In this document: positions 15,333-24,197 of the stretch, piece after piece | Layout: each line of letters opens with the position of its first letter | Position numbering within the stretch: the stretch's first letter is position 1 | Position numbers and translations under genes: made by a program | The notes under the pieces: model-generated | Databases searched by the model: none | Told to the model about the DNA's origin: nothing | What the model saw: only the letters and a program-made list of their open reading frames with translations | DNA from: Gemmatimonadota bacterium | GTDB lineage: Bacteria > 4572-55 > J002 | NCBI GenBank assembly: GCA_003697105.1 | Contig: RFFQ01000009.1 | Location: 1-40,099, forward strand | Length of the DNA: 40,099 nt | Direction of reading: 5' to 3'

Positions 15333-15782
15333 ATGTGCCACAAATCAACGGTTTACGAAATTGAAGTTACTGAAGGGTGTTTACCGTTGGATTTATCATG
15401 TCCCAACGGTTGTTCCTTGATGGACCCAGAGCTAACCATCCACGACCAACCTGCCATCCGGTTGAAATTTGAATTTGAAGGACACACCGGCGAATTATAT
15501 CTGGATGCCATTTACGGGCGTTATCATAGCATCGTGGATACATCTATCCCCCCACAAGCTACCGTTACATTTTACTGCCCAACCTGTAATGCGGTGCTTA
15601 ACCATGAGACCGCCCGTTGTGACAGTTGTGAAGCGCCACTATTTACCATGTATCTACCCGATGGGGCGATACATTATGTTTGCACCCGCTATGGCTGCCA
15701 TCATTCATATATTGTCTCCATTGATGGCGAAATTGAATATCATTTTATCAAAAAAGAAGATACAGACCCTACAGCGGCGTGA
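15333..15782 (+). CDS. Hypothetical cysteine-rich (zinc-ribbon-like) protein
   Basis: A 149-residue protein of unrecognised family. It has paired cysteines: CPNGC near residue 23, CPTC and CDSC (about 82-100) arranged as a likely zinc ribbon, and CTRYGC near 117. N-terminal CHKSTVYEIEV lacks a signal peptide, so it is probably cytoplasmic. The ATG at 15333 follows GGAGG (15321-15325) by 7 nt. An upstream in-frame TTG at 15300 would add 11 residues and is less likely. It has its own promoter and is separated by 100 nt from the subtilase gene. Confidence 0.7.
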   Translation: MCHKSTVYEIEVTEGCLPLDLSCPNGCSLMDPELTIHDQPAIRLKFEFEGHTGELYLDAIYGRYHSIVDTSIPPQATVTFYCPTCNAVLNHETARCDSCEAPLFTMYLPDGAIHYVCTRYGCHHSYIVSIDGEIEYHFIKKEDTDPTAA

Positions 15783-15788
15783 TGCCTA

Positions 15789-15817
15789 TTGACGATTCCG
15801 TGTGTATCATATATTTT
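15789..15817 (+). promoter_or_regulatory. Possible promoter of the subtilase-BatA run
   Basis: TTGACG (15789-15794), a 17-bp spacer and TATTTT (15812-15817), about 65 nt before the subtilase start. It begins 6 nt after the stop of the preceding gene. Confidence 0.5.
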
Positions 15818-15882
15818 CAAAAGCCAAATTTAACCCCAATTGGATACCCTAAAACCTGATTGCACCCGAGTACTATACCGGA

Positions 15883-17574
15883 ATGCCACACCCATTGAGC
15901 CAAACACCAACCCCGCCATTACCCATCCGCCAACGTATGGAAGAGTGGATGGTCCGCATTTTAGACCGGCGCTATCCGGGTTGGGATCAAACCGAAGAAT
16001 CCGCCCAACATTTTGAACAGATTGCCCTCGAAACACTGCTGACCGCCCCCTACCAACTCGTGAGCACCAAATATTACGGTGTCGCGGAACAGCCGAATTA
16101 TCCGATCTTGCCAACCCCCTTGCGGGTCGGTGCCTCTGCCTCATGGCGGGGACGAGGTGTGACGGTCGCCCTGATCGACAGCGGTTTTTATCCCCATTAT
16201 GACCTGACGCGTCCCCACAACCGGATTGTGAAATTCGTGGATGTCACGGACGAAGCGCTCAGCGAGGCGGATTTTTACCGGCGCCAACCTCGTGCGTTGA
16301 GCTGGCACGGTACCATGACGGCGTGTGTGTTGGGGGGAAATGGTTACCAATCATACGGATTCTATCGCGGGATTGCTTCAGAAGTTCACTTTGTGCTGAT
16401 TAAAGTAATGACCCGGAAATATGGGCTAACTTTAGACCATCTGGTCAAAGCTCTTCAATGGGTACGGGATCATCACCGCGAATACAACATTCGGATACTA
16501 AATATTTCAGTCGGAGGTGAACGTCAATCCCCAAACATATCCTATCGAGCGAGCCGGACGGCAGAACTGGCAGAGCAACTTGTCGATCAAGGTCTGGTGG
16601 TCGTCAGCGCTATTGGTAACAATACGGCATCCACGCTGTTCCCGCCCGGCACGTCACCATCGGTGCTGGCAGTGGGTGGTTATCACGATCAGAATTCCAT
16701 CGATCCGGAAGATCGGACCATGTATCATTCCTCCTACGGCTGGACTGTGGACGGATTGCCTAAACCGGAAGTGGTTACACTGGGAAATTGGGTCGCCGCC
16801 CCCTTTGTGCCCCGTACTCCGCAAGCCAGAGAAGCCGCTCAGATCACCAAATTGCTGAACACCTCCGATTATGAGTTGGAATTACGCTTTGAAAAAAATC
16901 TGAAATACATCAATTTACCTAAAGAGTACCTGAAAGCTCCAACGTCCATCAAGCGGCAAGCTTTACGCCAACGCATGTATCACCCAACGTTGAAGGTGAT
17001 CCATCCCAACTATTTTCATGCGGAAGGTACTTCGGTTTCCGCACCAATTGTCTGCGGAGTGATCGCCCAGATACTCGAAATGGATACAACATTGCAACCG
17101 TATGAGATTCGTGAAATTTTGATTAAAACGGCGGATGCGATGGACCGTTCCATTCCCCAACTCCGGCAAGGTTTTGGGATGATCAATCCTCAACGGGCAC
17201 TGCAGGAAGTCGAACGGCGCAAAAGCGGTAAACGACCTACGTCACCCCATGTACAAGCACCGCAACGGAAAATTACGTTTTATCTCCGAGCGCCACAGGC
17301 GCACTCCGTCGCGGTTGCCGGTGACTTCAATGGTTGGAATCACCACCGCGATATGATGAAAAAGCAGAAAAAAACAGGCATCTGGCAGTTGGATTACCCC
17401 ATTTTACCCGACAATATTTATCATTATAAATTTGTGATCGATGGTAAAACATGGACGCATGACCCCGAAAACCACAGCCGGGACGTTGACCCCTACAACG
17501 GGTTTATCAGCCGGCTCCATGTTTCATCATTACTGAATACTAAATTTTTACCAAAATCCTGTACGAAAAAATGA
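15883..17574 (+). CDS. Subtilisin-like serine protease with C-terminal CBM48/AMPK-type domain
   Basis: A 563-residue S8 peptidase. The catalytic triad is D99 (VALIDSGFYPHYD), H142 (SWHGTMTACVLGG) and S384 (EGTSVSAPIVCGV), with the oxyanion Asn in AIGNN (246). An insertion of about 70 residues separates the oxyanion region from the serine motif. Residues about 462-547 form an E-set/CBM48-like glycogen-binding domain: FYLRAP, VAVAGDFNGWN, YHYKFVIDGKTWTHDP. There is no signal peptide or membrane helix, so the protein appears cytoplasmic unless exported otherwise. Its stop overlaps the next start (ATGA at 17571). Substrate unknown; the fusion suggests tethering to a glucan. Confidence 0.9.
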   Translation: MPHPLSQTPTPPLPIRQRMEEWMVRILDRRYPGWDQTEESAQHFEQIALETLLTAPYQLVSTKYYGVAEQPNYPILPTPLRVGASASWRGRGVTVALIDSGFYPHYDLTRPHNRIVKFVDVTDEALSEADFYRRQPRALSWHGTMTACVLGGNGYQSYGFYRGIASEVHFVLIKVMTRKYGLTLDHLVKALQWVRDHHREYNIRILNISVGGERQSPNISYRASRTAELAEQLVDQGLVVVSAIGNNTASTLFPPGTSPSVLAVGGYHDQNSIDPEDRTMYHSSYGWTVDGLPKPEVVTLGNWVAAPFVPRTPQAREAAQITKLLNTSDYELELRFEKNLKYINLPKEYLKAPTSIKRQALRQRMYHPTLKVIHPNYFHAEGTSVSAPIVCGVIAQILEMDTTLQPYEIREILIKTADAMDRSIPQLRQGFGMINPQRALQEVERRKSGKRPTSPHVQAPQRKITFYLRAPQAHSVAVAGDFNGWNHHRDMMKKQKKTGIWQLDYPILPDNIYHYKFVIDGKTWTHDPENHSRDVDPYNGFISRLHVSSLLNTKFLPKSCTKK

Positions 17575-18542
17575 GAAAATCGATTTATCTAATTGGGATA
17601 TGCCTATTGGCTGGGCTAGCCAGTATGGCTTACGCAGCGGATCCGGTGACGGCAACGGTCGAAGTCAGCCAAACGAAAATGACTATTGGGGATCAGATTA
17701 CGTTTACCCTAACAGTTCATCATGACCCGCAAGTGCCCCTCGGCCGAATTGACCCCACCCCCCAGCTAGTCGATAGCGCCGGATTTGAAATCATTGACCA
17801 AACCGTACCGGCGAACCCCGAAGAAATCCCCCAAATCTGGCGGTTTATCATCACCAGTTTTGAAACCGGCAACCGGCACATCCCACCCATTCCGATCCCG
17901 TACCAATTAGATGACGGCTCTACAAAAATCCTAAAAACAAATTCGATAGATGTGTTGGTGTCCAGTGTGATTGCAAAAGGAGATTCCGCAACAGAAATCC
18001 GCCCGATCAAGCCTGTGATCGATATGCCCGTGAATTATCTACCCTATCTGTTAGGATTACTCGGGCTGATTATCGCAGGGGTGGCGGCGTTTCTGCTCTG
18101 GAAAAAATATCACAAACCCAAACCCGCACCGGAAATGCCGAAATGGGTAAAACCTCAAGAGCCCCCCCATATCTGGGCGATTAAGGAACTCGAACGCATT
18201 GAGGCACTTCATCTACCGGAACGCGGGGAGTTTAAAGTGTATTACACGCAGGTCTCGGAGTGTATCCGGCGTTACATCGAATTACGCTTTGCTGTGGACG
18301 CCCTCGAACGTACCACGTGGGAACTCGCGCAGGATTTTCAAGGCATCGATTTAAATGAAACCCACAAAAAAGAGATTATCCAGTTCTTGGAAATCTGTGA
18401 TTTGATCAAATTTGCCAAAGCGACCCCCAATTTGGAAGATACCCGTTCCGCAATGGAGACCGCAAAATCAATTATTACGGCGACGAAGCCGAGTAACACA
18501 GAAAAAGAATCTATTAACGCGACATCATCTGAAGCCCATTAG
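17571..18542 (+). CDS. BatD-like membrane protein
   Basis: A 323-residue protein with a signal peptide (cleavage near AYAADP), an extracytoplasmic beta-rich domain (about 24-150: VTATVEVSQTKMTIGDQITF and TLTV), one membrane helix (about 158-178: LGLLGLIIAGVAAFLLWKKY) and a cytoplasmic helical tail with YYTQVSECIRRYIELRF. This layout matches BatD/oxygen-tolerance proteins, which accompany VWA proteins BatA and BatB. It is translationally coupled to the subtilase by ATGA overlap and lies 5 nt before the BatA gene. Its exact role in the family is unsettled. Confidence 0.75.
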   Translation: MRKSIYLIGICLLAGLASMAYAADPVTATVEVSQTKMTIGDQITFTLTVHHDPQVPLGRIDPTPQLVDSAGFEIIDQTVPANPEEIPQIWRFIITSFETGNRHIPPIPIPYQLDDGSTKILKTNSIDVLVSSVIAKGDSATEIRPIKPVIDMPVNYLPYLLGLLGLIIAGVAAFLLWKKYHKPKPAPEMPKWVKPQEPPHIWAIKELERIEALHLPERGEFKVYYTQVSECIRRYIELRFAVDALERTTWELAQDFQGIDLNETHKKEIIQFLEICDLIKFAKATPNLEDTRSAMETAKSIITATKPSNTEKESINATSSEAH

Positions 18543-18547
18543 AAATC

Positions 18548-19540
18548 ATGTTTCACTTTGCCAACCCGAAATTTCTATTTCTATTCATTCTGTTAATTCC
18601 CTTGCTGGTGCTCTACATCCGCAAAGAGCGCCAGAAACAGGGCAGTATCCAATTTTCCAGCCTGAAATTATTAGAGGGAATCGAAATACCCCTAACCGTA
18701 CAACTGCGCCATCTTGTCCTGTTCTTGCGCTTCATGGTGATCAGTTTGGTGATTTTAGCCCTCGCTCGCCCGCAATCCGGTGTATCAAACGAGGATGTGA
18801 CCACGGAAGGGATCGATATTGTAATGGTGCTCGATATTTCCGGCAGTATGCAGGCGTTGGATTTTAAACCCAAAGATCGGCTCCATGTGGCAAAGGAAGC
18901 CGGTAAGGAATTCATCGAAAAACGCAAAAATGACCGCTTGGGGCTTGTTGTTTTCGCTGGTGAAGCCTTTACCCAGTGCCCCTTAACCATCGACCATGCG
19001 GTCCTGATCGAGCTGATGGATGAAGTCCAAATTGGTATGATCGAAGATGGCACCGCAATTGGTACAGCAATCGCAACAGCGGTCAATCGACTCCGTGAAT
19101 CCACTGCCAAAAGCAAAGTAATTATCCTTTTGACGGACGGCGACAATAACGCGGGTAAAATCGACCCCCTTACCGCCGCGGAAATCGCTAAAACGCTTGA
19201 GATTAAAATTTACACGATTGGTGTCGGTAAAGGCGGGAAAGTCCCTTTTCCGGCGCGAGATATGTTCGGGCGTGAAACCATCGATTATGTCGAAATTCCC
19301 ATCAATGAAGCGTTGTTGCAGGACATCGCCGCCAAAACGGGAGGAGAATTCTTCCGTGCCACTGATAAACAACAACTGGAAGCCATTTACCAGAAAATTG
19401 ATGAATTGGAAAAAACCAAAATTGAAACCCATACCTACGTGCGCTACAGCGAGATGGTACACTGGTTTTTGCTCCCCGCTATTTTCCTGCTGGTGCTGGA
19501 AATCCTGCTGGCGAACACCCTTTTCCGCAAAATTCCCTAA
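18548..19540 (+). CDS. batA: VWA-domain membrane protein, BatA family
   Basis: A 330-residue protein with two N-terminal membrane helices (about 8-24 and 55-73), a von Willebrand A domain (about 88-280) and a C-terminal helix (about 304-324). The MIDAS metal site D96-x-S98-x-S100 (VLDISGSMQ), T in GTAIGTAIATA and D in LLTDGDNNAG are intact. This matches the BatA/aerotolerance operon protein. The usual partners MoxR ATPase, DUF58 and TPR BatC/E are not in the window, so the cluster is incomplete here. It is followed by the SpoIID lipoprotein gene 21 nt later. Confidence 0.88.
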   Translation: MFHFANPKFLFLFILLIPLLVLYIRKERQKQGSIQFSSLKLLEGIEIPLTVQLRHLVLFLRFMVISLVILALARPQSGVSNEDVTTEGIDIVMVLDISGSMQALDFKPKDRLHVAKEAGKEFIEKRKNDRLGLVVFAGEAFTQCPLTIDHAVLIELMDEVQIGMIEDGTAIGTAIATAVNRLRESTAKSKVIILLTDGDNNAGKIDPLTAAEIAKTLEIKIYTIGVGKGGKVPFPARDMFGRETIDYVEIPINEALLQDIAAKTGGEFFRATDKQQLEAIYQKIDELEKTKIETHTYVRYSEMVHWFLLPAIFLLVLEILLANTLFRKIP

Positions 19541-19561
19541 TCGCTGGAGACGATCTTAATC

Positions 19562-21172
19562 ATGCCCTTTCGTTCTTTATGTGCAGTTACCTTTTTGATC
19601 CTGTTGGCAGGTTGCGCCCGCACGCCAACCATCAAAATGACACCCTATCAATCGCAAATACTGACAGACGTTCCACAAAATCCGGAGATTTCCGTCGGTT
19701 TGGTCCCGGCAGCAACCCGATTGGCGGTAAGTCCTTCTCAGGCGTTGCGAATTGTGGATGAACAAACCGGGGAGCAGATCGTCACTTCCTCCGCCGAAAC
19801 ATGGATTTTTGAACACGTTCTACCGGCTGGGGCGCAAGGTGCCCGGGAGGTTTGGCAGTTACAACTAGCGGCCTATCAAACTCCTGAAACCGCTGAATCC
19901 GGCGTGGATCAGGTGCGACAAATTCTCCCTGTCGGTACGCCGGTTCATATTGTGCCGGATGGCAAATGGTACAAAATCCGGGTGGGAGAGTTTGACACCC
20001 GGCAAGCGGTAATCGCCCTAAAAGCGGATATCGACCAACACGGGCAATTCACCGATAGTTTCCCGATTCAGATCACACTACCGGCAACGGATCAGGGACA
20101 CATTCGTCTGCGAAATCAGGAGGGGGAATCACTCGGTTTTTTGTGGGAAGGTCCCTTGACAATCCAAGCGGTGAGTGGTCATCTCACCCATGAAGACCGG
20201 TCGTACCGGGGCGAATTGATCGTCGGTGTGAACCAATTGGGCACTATGTATCTGGCAAATCGAGTCACGGTAACGGCATATCTACAAGGCGTCCTTCCGG
20301 CAGAGATGCACCCCAGTTGGGCTTCAGAAGCATTGAAAGCCCAAGCTGTGGTCGCCCGAACGTACCTGATCAATCAACTGGAAGCCCATCTAAAAGAAGG
20401 GTTTAACGTTTGTAATAGCACTCACTGTCAGGTCTATCAGGGCTTGATGGGTGAAACGGAGCGTTCCAATCAGGCGGTGTTGGATACCCAAGGGGAGATT
20501 TTGGTTTTTGCCAACCAACCGATAAAAGCGGTCTATTCTTCTTGTTGTGGTGGTTATTCCGAACGGATCGAGAATGTATGGGACACACCCACCGCGTATG
20601 ATTACCTAAAGAGCCAATTTGATAGTGACCGGCGGCAATTTCACCCTTATCGTGAGCCGCATTGGCAACGCTGGATTAAATCCACGCCTGATGTGTTTTG
20701 CCGTAACAGTATCACCGCAAAAAACAACAGCGTGTTCCGCTGGGAGGTAACAAAGACACAAGCGGAACTGACGGCATCGGTTAAGCCGTATGCCAACGTA
20801 GGCACAGTGACCCGCATTGTGCCGCAGGAACGGGGTCAATCAGGGCGGTTGATGCGGATTACGGTTGAAGGAACTGCCGGTCAGGCTGAGATTGCACCGG
20901 AACTCAATATCCGGCGAGCTTTGGGGGGGCTGCGGAGTTCCGCCTTTGTGGTAAAGAAACGCGGTGACCAATTCATATTTCGGGGCGCCGGCTACGGGCA
21001 CGGCGTGGGTATGTGCCAAGTGGGTGCGGTCGGAATGGCAGAACGCGGCTATAATTATCGTGAAATCTTAGGGCATTATTATCACCATTGCCACCTCTAC
21101 TCCATCTATCAGGCGAATATTTACACCCGGCTCCAATGGCTGGATCAACAATTATGCCCCCGCCGGTCTTGA
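19562..21172 (+). CDS. SPOR and SpoIID/LytB domain lipoprotein
   Basis: A 536-residue wall-acting lipoprotein. The lipobox LLAGC places the acylated cysteine at 18. A SPOR-type peptidoglycan-binding domain spans about 95-172 (VWQLQLAAYQTPETAESGVD and WYKIRVGEFDTRQA). The SpoIID domain follows (about 215-500), with YLQGVLPAEMHPSW, EALKAQAVVARTYL, TQGEILVFANQPI, YSSCCGGYSE and the C-terminal GAGYGHGVGMCQVGA. In Gram-positives SpoIID is a lytic transglycosylase; here a role on peptidoglycan near division sites is inferred from the SPOR domain. A terminator-like hairpin overlaps its stop codon. A second SpoIID gene lies at 22965. Confidence 0.9.
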   Translation: MPFRSLCAVTFLILLAGCARTPTIKMTPYQSQILTDVPQNPEISVGLVPAATRLAVSPSQALRIVDEQTGEQIVTSSAETWIFEHVLPAGAQGAREVWQLQLAAYQTPETAESGVDQVRQILPVGTPVHIVPDGKWYKIRVGEFDTRQAVIALKADIDQHGQFTDSFPIQITLPATDQGHIRLRNQEGESLGFLWEGPLTIQAVSGHLTHEDRSYRGELIVGVNQLGTMYLANRVTVTAYLQGVLPAEMHPSWASEALKAQAVVARTYLINQLEAHLKEGFNVCNSTHCQVYQGLMGETERSNQAVLDTQGEILVFANQPIKAVYSSCCGGYSERIENVWDTPTAYDYLKSQFDSDRRQFHPYREPHWQRWIKSTPDVFCRNSITAKNNSVFRWEVTKTQAELTASVKPYANVGTVTRIVPQERGQSGRLMRITVEGTAGQAEIAPELNIRRALGGLRSSAFVVKKRGDQFIFRGAGYGHGVGMCQVGAVGMAERGYNYREILGHYYHHCHLYSIYQANIYTRLQWLDQQLCPRRS

Positions 21173-21203
21173 TCAAATTTTAACTTGATCAAATCGGCTT
21201 TTT
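21162..21203 (+). terminator. Terminator-like hairpin after the first SpoIID gene
   Basis: GCCG (21162-21165) with CGGC (21195-21198), and TTGATCAA (21169-21176) with TTGATCAA (21185-21192), around an 8-nt loop. It is followed by TTTTT (21199-21203). The stop codon of the SpoIID gene lies inside the left arm. The mismatch between the two stem parts makes it weaker than the others here. Confidence 0.55.
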
Positions 21204-21220
21204 GGCGTAGGATGCAGCAT

Positions 21221-21952
21221 ATGCGACGATTTATAGGATACATCATCATTACCGTTATCGGATTGAGCGGGTGCACCGGAGATTCCCCCCTTTCCGATGT
21301 GGTGCTAAGTGACCCGAGCCTTATCAAGCCGGTAATTACGTTAGAAAAATCGATTAATGCGCATGGAATCGCAAACCAAAAAATCGAGGTCTGGTTGTAC
21401 GATGAAAATGAAGATTCGATCCAACTTAAAGATGGCGGGGTAACGGTCAATGGGATTCCGATGGAGCGACGGCAAAGCTTTGTAACCCATGCCCCGTATT
21501 ACGGCATTGATCAGAACCGGTTACCGGTGCAACCCGATGAAGATTACACATTTGTTATCACGCTGGGTGATGGAGAAAATTATCGAGCGACACTTCATAC
21601 GCCAGAAGCACTTTACGCTTTCAACGTACCAGCGATTCATTCTCGAACGTTAGATATGACCCTGACATGGCTTCAGGCGGATACATATCCCATATATTTG
21701 AACTATCAATATACCTACCGTCGGGAAGGTGAAGATGCAGACCGACTCGGTGAGCGGGATTTTTATATCTCGCATCCGGAAGAAGGTGTTTACACCCTTC
21801 AGGCATCCGCGTTTCAAAGTCCGGATCATATTTCTCACGCCCACTTTGTGTTGAGTCGCCGCAAAGAGGGCTATATTGATTCCCGTTTCCGCCCGGGACG
21901 AGAGATTTCAGCGACATTTTCCATCGCCGCCGAGAGCGATATTGTGGATTAG
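21221..21952 (+). CDS. Hypothetical lipoprotein
   Basis: A 243-residue protein of unrecognised family. The start is ATG 21221, with AGGA about 8 nt upstream; frames starting at 21185 or 21212 lack a better site. The lipobox IGLSGC puts the acylated Cys at 18. The rest is beta-rich with no catalytic motif that I know: an early segment with KIEVWLYDENEDSIQLKDGG may be an Ig-like domain. It follows the terminator-like hairpin and overlaps by one base a possible GTG start of the permease. The location suggests envelope function. Confidence 0.7.
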   Translation: MRRFIGYIIITVIGLSGCTGDSPLSDVVLSDPSLIKPVITLEKSINAHGIANQKIEVWLYDENEDSIQLKDGGVTVNGIPMERRQSFVTHAPYYGIDQNRLPVQPDEDYTFVITLGDGENYRATLHTPEALYAFNVPAIHSRTLDMTLTWLQADTYPIYLNYQYTYRREGEDADRLGERDFYISHPEEGVYTLQASAFQSPDHISHAHFVLSRRKEGYIDSRFRPGREISATFSIAAESDIVD

Positions 21953-21978
21953 TGTTCACGGTTGAGGACTACAATCAA

Positions 21979-22968
21979 ATGTCAACACACAAATCACTCC
22001 ATTACCTGACCCAAGCCTCGATACACGCCATCCTGATTTTTGGGGCATTTATTATGCTGTTGCCCTTTTTGTGGATGGTTTCTACCTCGCTTAAATCCCC
22101 GACCGAAGTTCTGGCGTTCCCACCGAAGTTTATTCCACAGAAAAAATTATATTACCTTGCGGAAGATGGTACGTCATCTCAGGTCATCGAGGTGCTGGAG
22201 GAAACCCCAGAGACGCTAACCGTCCGGTTGATGGGTTCCAGTGTCGGGGGTATGGCACCACAAACCCTGCCGCGAACCTCATTTACGGAACGTCGTTTCC
22301 TTTGGGATAATTACGTGAAAGCCTGGAACACGGTTGATTTTCCCCGGTACTACCTCAATACTATTTTTGTGGCACTCACGGTGATGTTCGCCGTGCTATT
22401 TACATCCAGTATTGCGGCGTATGCGTTCGCGCGGATGCACTTTTTTGGGCGAGATAATCTGTTTATGCTCTTTTTAAGCATGATGATGGTGCCCATGCCA
22501 GTCTATTTGGTACCGACCTACTTGATCTTATCGTGGTTTCACTGGATTGATACTTATTATGCCTTGATTGTGCCGTGGATGGCGCATGTTTTTAGTATTT
22601 TTCTGTTACGCCAGCATTTCAAAACGATTCCCAAAGATTTATATGATGCCGCCGTAATGGATGGTTGTACTCATTGGACCTTTCTTTGGAAAATTGTAAT
22701 GCCGCTCTCAAAATCTGTGTTGGTGACGGTTGCGCTGTTTTCCATTATTGGCAGTTGGAATAGCTTTATGTGGCCCCTCATTGTCACTCACCGGGATGAA
22801 CTGCGCGTGTTACAAGTGGGCTTATCCTATTTTTCGCAGGAAAACGGGACGAAGCACGAACTCCTGATGGCGGCATCCACGTTTTGTATTGCACCCTTGC
22901 TAGTGCTATTCTTCCTTGCACAAAAGCAGATTATCGCCAGTTTTGCCCGGAGTGGATTGAAAGATTGA
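21979..22968 (+). CDS. ABC transporter permease, MalG-type (lone)
   Basis: The inner-membrane permease of a carbohydrate-type ABC importer. The 329-residue protein has about six helices. TM1 is LIFGAFIMLLPFLWMVSTSL, followed by a roughly 60-residue extracytoplasmic segment, then conserved NYVKAW. The EAA loop is KDLYDAAVMDGCTHWTFLWK followed by IVMPLSKS. ATG 21979 is chosen; an upstream GTG at 21952 overlaps the lipoprotein stop but has no ribosome site. No partner permease, binding protein or ATPase gene is adjacent. The last base region overlaps the next gene (TTGA at 22965). Confidence 0.88.
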   Translation: MSTHKSLHYLTQASIHAILIFGAFIMLLPFLWMVSTSLKSPTEVLAFPPKFIPQKKLYYLAEDGTSSQVIEVLEETPETLTVRLMGSSVGGMAPQTLPRTSFTERRFLWDNYVKAWNTVDFPRYYLNTIFVALTVMFAVLFTSSIAAYAFARMHFFGRDNLFMLFLSMMMVPMPVYLVPTYLILSWFHWIDTYYALIVPWMAHVFSIFLLRQHFKTIPKDLYDAAVMDGCTHWTFLWKIVMPLSKSVLVTVALFSIIGSWNSFMWPLIVTHRDELRVLQVGLSYFSQENGTKHELLMAASTFCIAPLLVLFFLAQKQIIASFARSGLKD

Positions 22969-24197
22969 TCCCGATCACACGCGTTTCCCTCTTTTTTCTG
23001 CTGATATTCCTCCTGCTTTTTTCCATTCCGAGCTTTAGTCAGGCAGACCGCACTATCCGGGTACAAGTATGGAGTGAAGATTCCCCTGACTTTGTCACCA
23101 TTTACGGACAATTTGCCATCCTGCGCGTGGTGGATGCGGTTCAAGACTCCGCCCTTATTGCCCTCAAACCCGGTACACCTATTTATATTCAGGCGCACTA
23201 TCCTCAATTAACCCTGCGAATTTACGATCACCTCTACCAACTCTCTCAGGTAAAATTAGAACCCGTCAGCCCCTTCGGATTGGTTGACTTGAACCAACCC
23301 GGGCGTCGCTCTATCTATCGTGGTACATTGGTTATCGTCCCGGCTGGGGAAAACCGGTTGGCCATTTACAACGATTTATCGCTGGAAGAGTACCTTAAAG
23401 GGGTTTTGCCCACCGAAATTTTGCCGGGCTGGCCCATTGAAGCCCTAAAAGCGCAAGCGATTGTTTCTCGCACGTATGCAATCAAAAACCGGCACCGTCA
23501 TGCGGAGACTTACGCGGATTTTTGTGATAATTCCCATTGCCAAGTTTATAACGGTTACGAGGCAGAGACATTTCGGACCAGTTGGGCAGTGGATGCGACG
23601 CGGGGGCAATTTATCACCTATCAGGGGGAACCGGCAGAGGTTTTTTTCCACTCTACTTGCGGGGGAATCACCGCCCGTGCGGATGAAATCTGGATGGAAG
23701 AATATTTTCCCTATTTGGTCAACGTATATGACTCAATTGATGGAGGGATTGATGCGTGTGCAGAATCACCCCATTATCAGTGGACATACGTTACCTCCCG
23801 GCAGGCATTACACACCGCATTACAGGACGATGCGCGCACCGATCCGGGGCGGTATTTAACATATATTTCGATTCGAGAGATCAATCAGAGTGGGCGGGTG
23901 GCGTCGGTCGATATTGTGGGAGAACAGCGTCACACCGTTAATGGATGGATTTTACGGCAAGTGCTTTCGCGGGTATGGGGATGGGAGTCCATCAAAAGCT
24001 CCCGGTTTCATCTTGTGCGTGACGGGGATCAGATCACCTTTACCGGGAAAGGGTTGGGGCACGGGGTGGGCTTGTGCCAGTACGGCGCCAAAAAAAGAGC
24101 CGAAGCCGGTTATACGGCTTCGGCAATCCTCCAAGTGTATTTTCCATATACAAAACTGGCTACGGTTTCTTCGGCTGCGAGCCATTCATATGATTAA
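22965..24197 (+). CDS. SpoIID/LytB domain protein (second copy)
   Basis: A 410-residue exported protein. It has an N-terminal hydrophobic signal segment (about 6-26, VSLFFLLIFLLLFSIPSFSQ) and a SpoIID domain: YLKGVLPTEILPGWPIEALK, AQAIVSRTYA, FHSTCGGITA and GKGLGHGVGLCQYGAKKRAE. Unlike the first copy it lacks a SPOR domain and lipobox. The start is uncertain: the TTG at 22965 overlaps the permease stop (TTGA) and follows GGAG by 10 nt. Its 3' end overlaps the convergent EAL gene by 38 bp and carries that gene's terminator. Confidence 0.88.
   Translation: MIPITRVSLFFLLIFLLLFSIPSFSQADRTIRVQVWSEDSPDFVTIYGQFAILRVVDAVQDSALIALKPGTPIYIQAHYPQLTLRIYDHLYQLSQVKLEPVSPFGLVDLNQPGRRSIYRGTLVIVPAGENRLAIYNDLSLEEYLKGVLPTEILPGWPIEALKAQAIVSRTYAIKNRHRHAETYADFCDNSHCQVYNGYEAETFRTSWAVDATRGQFITYQGEPAEVFFHSTCGGITARADEIWMEEYFPYLVNVYDSIDGGIDACAESPHYQWTYVTSRQALHTALQDDARTDPGRYLTYISIREINQSGRVASVDIVGEQRHTVNGWILRQVLSRVWGWESIKSSRFHLVRDGDQITFTGKGLGHGVGLCQYGAKKRAEAGYTASAILQVYFPYTKLATVSSAASHSYD
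24090..24124 (-). terminator. Terminator of the EAL-receiver operon, inside the SpoIID gene
   Basis: On the minus strand, a perfect 10-bp GC-rich stem (24115-24124 with 24099-24108, 6-nt loop) is followed by TC and seven T. It lies about 36 nt past the EAL stop, entirely within the C-terminal coding region of the convergent SpoIID gene. Confidence 0.88.
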
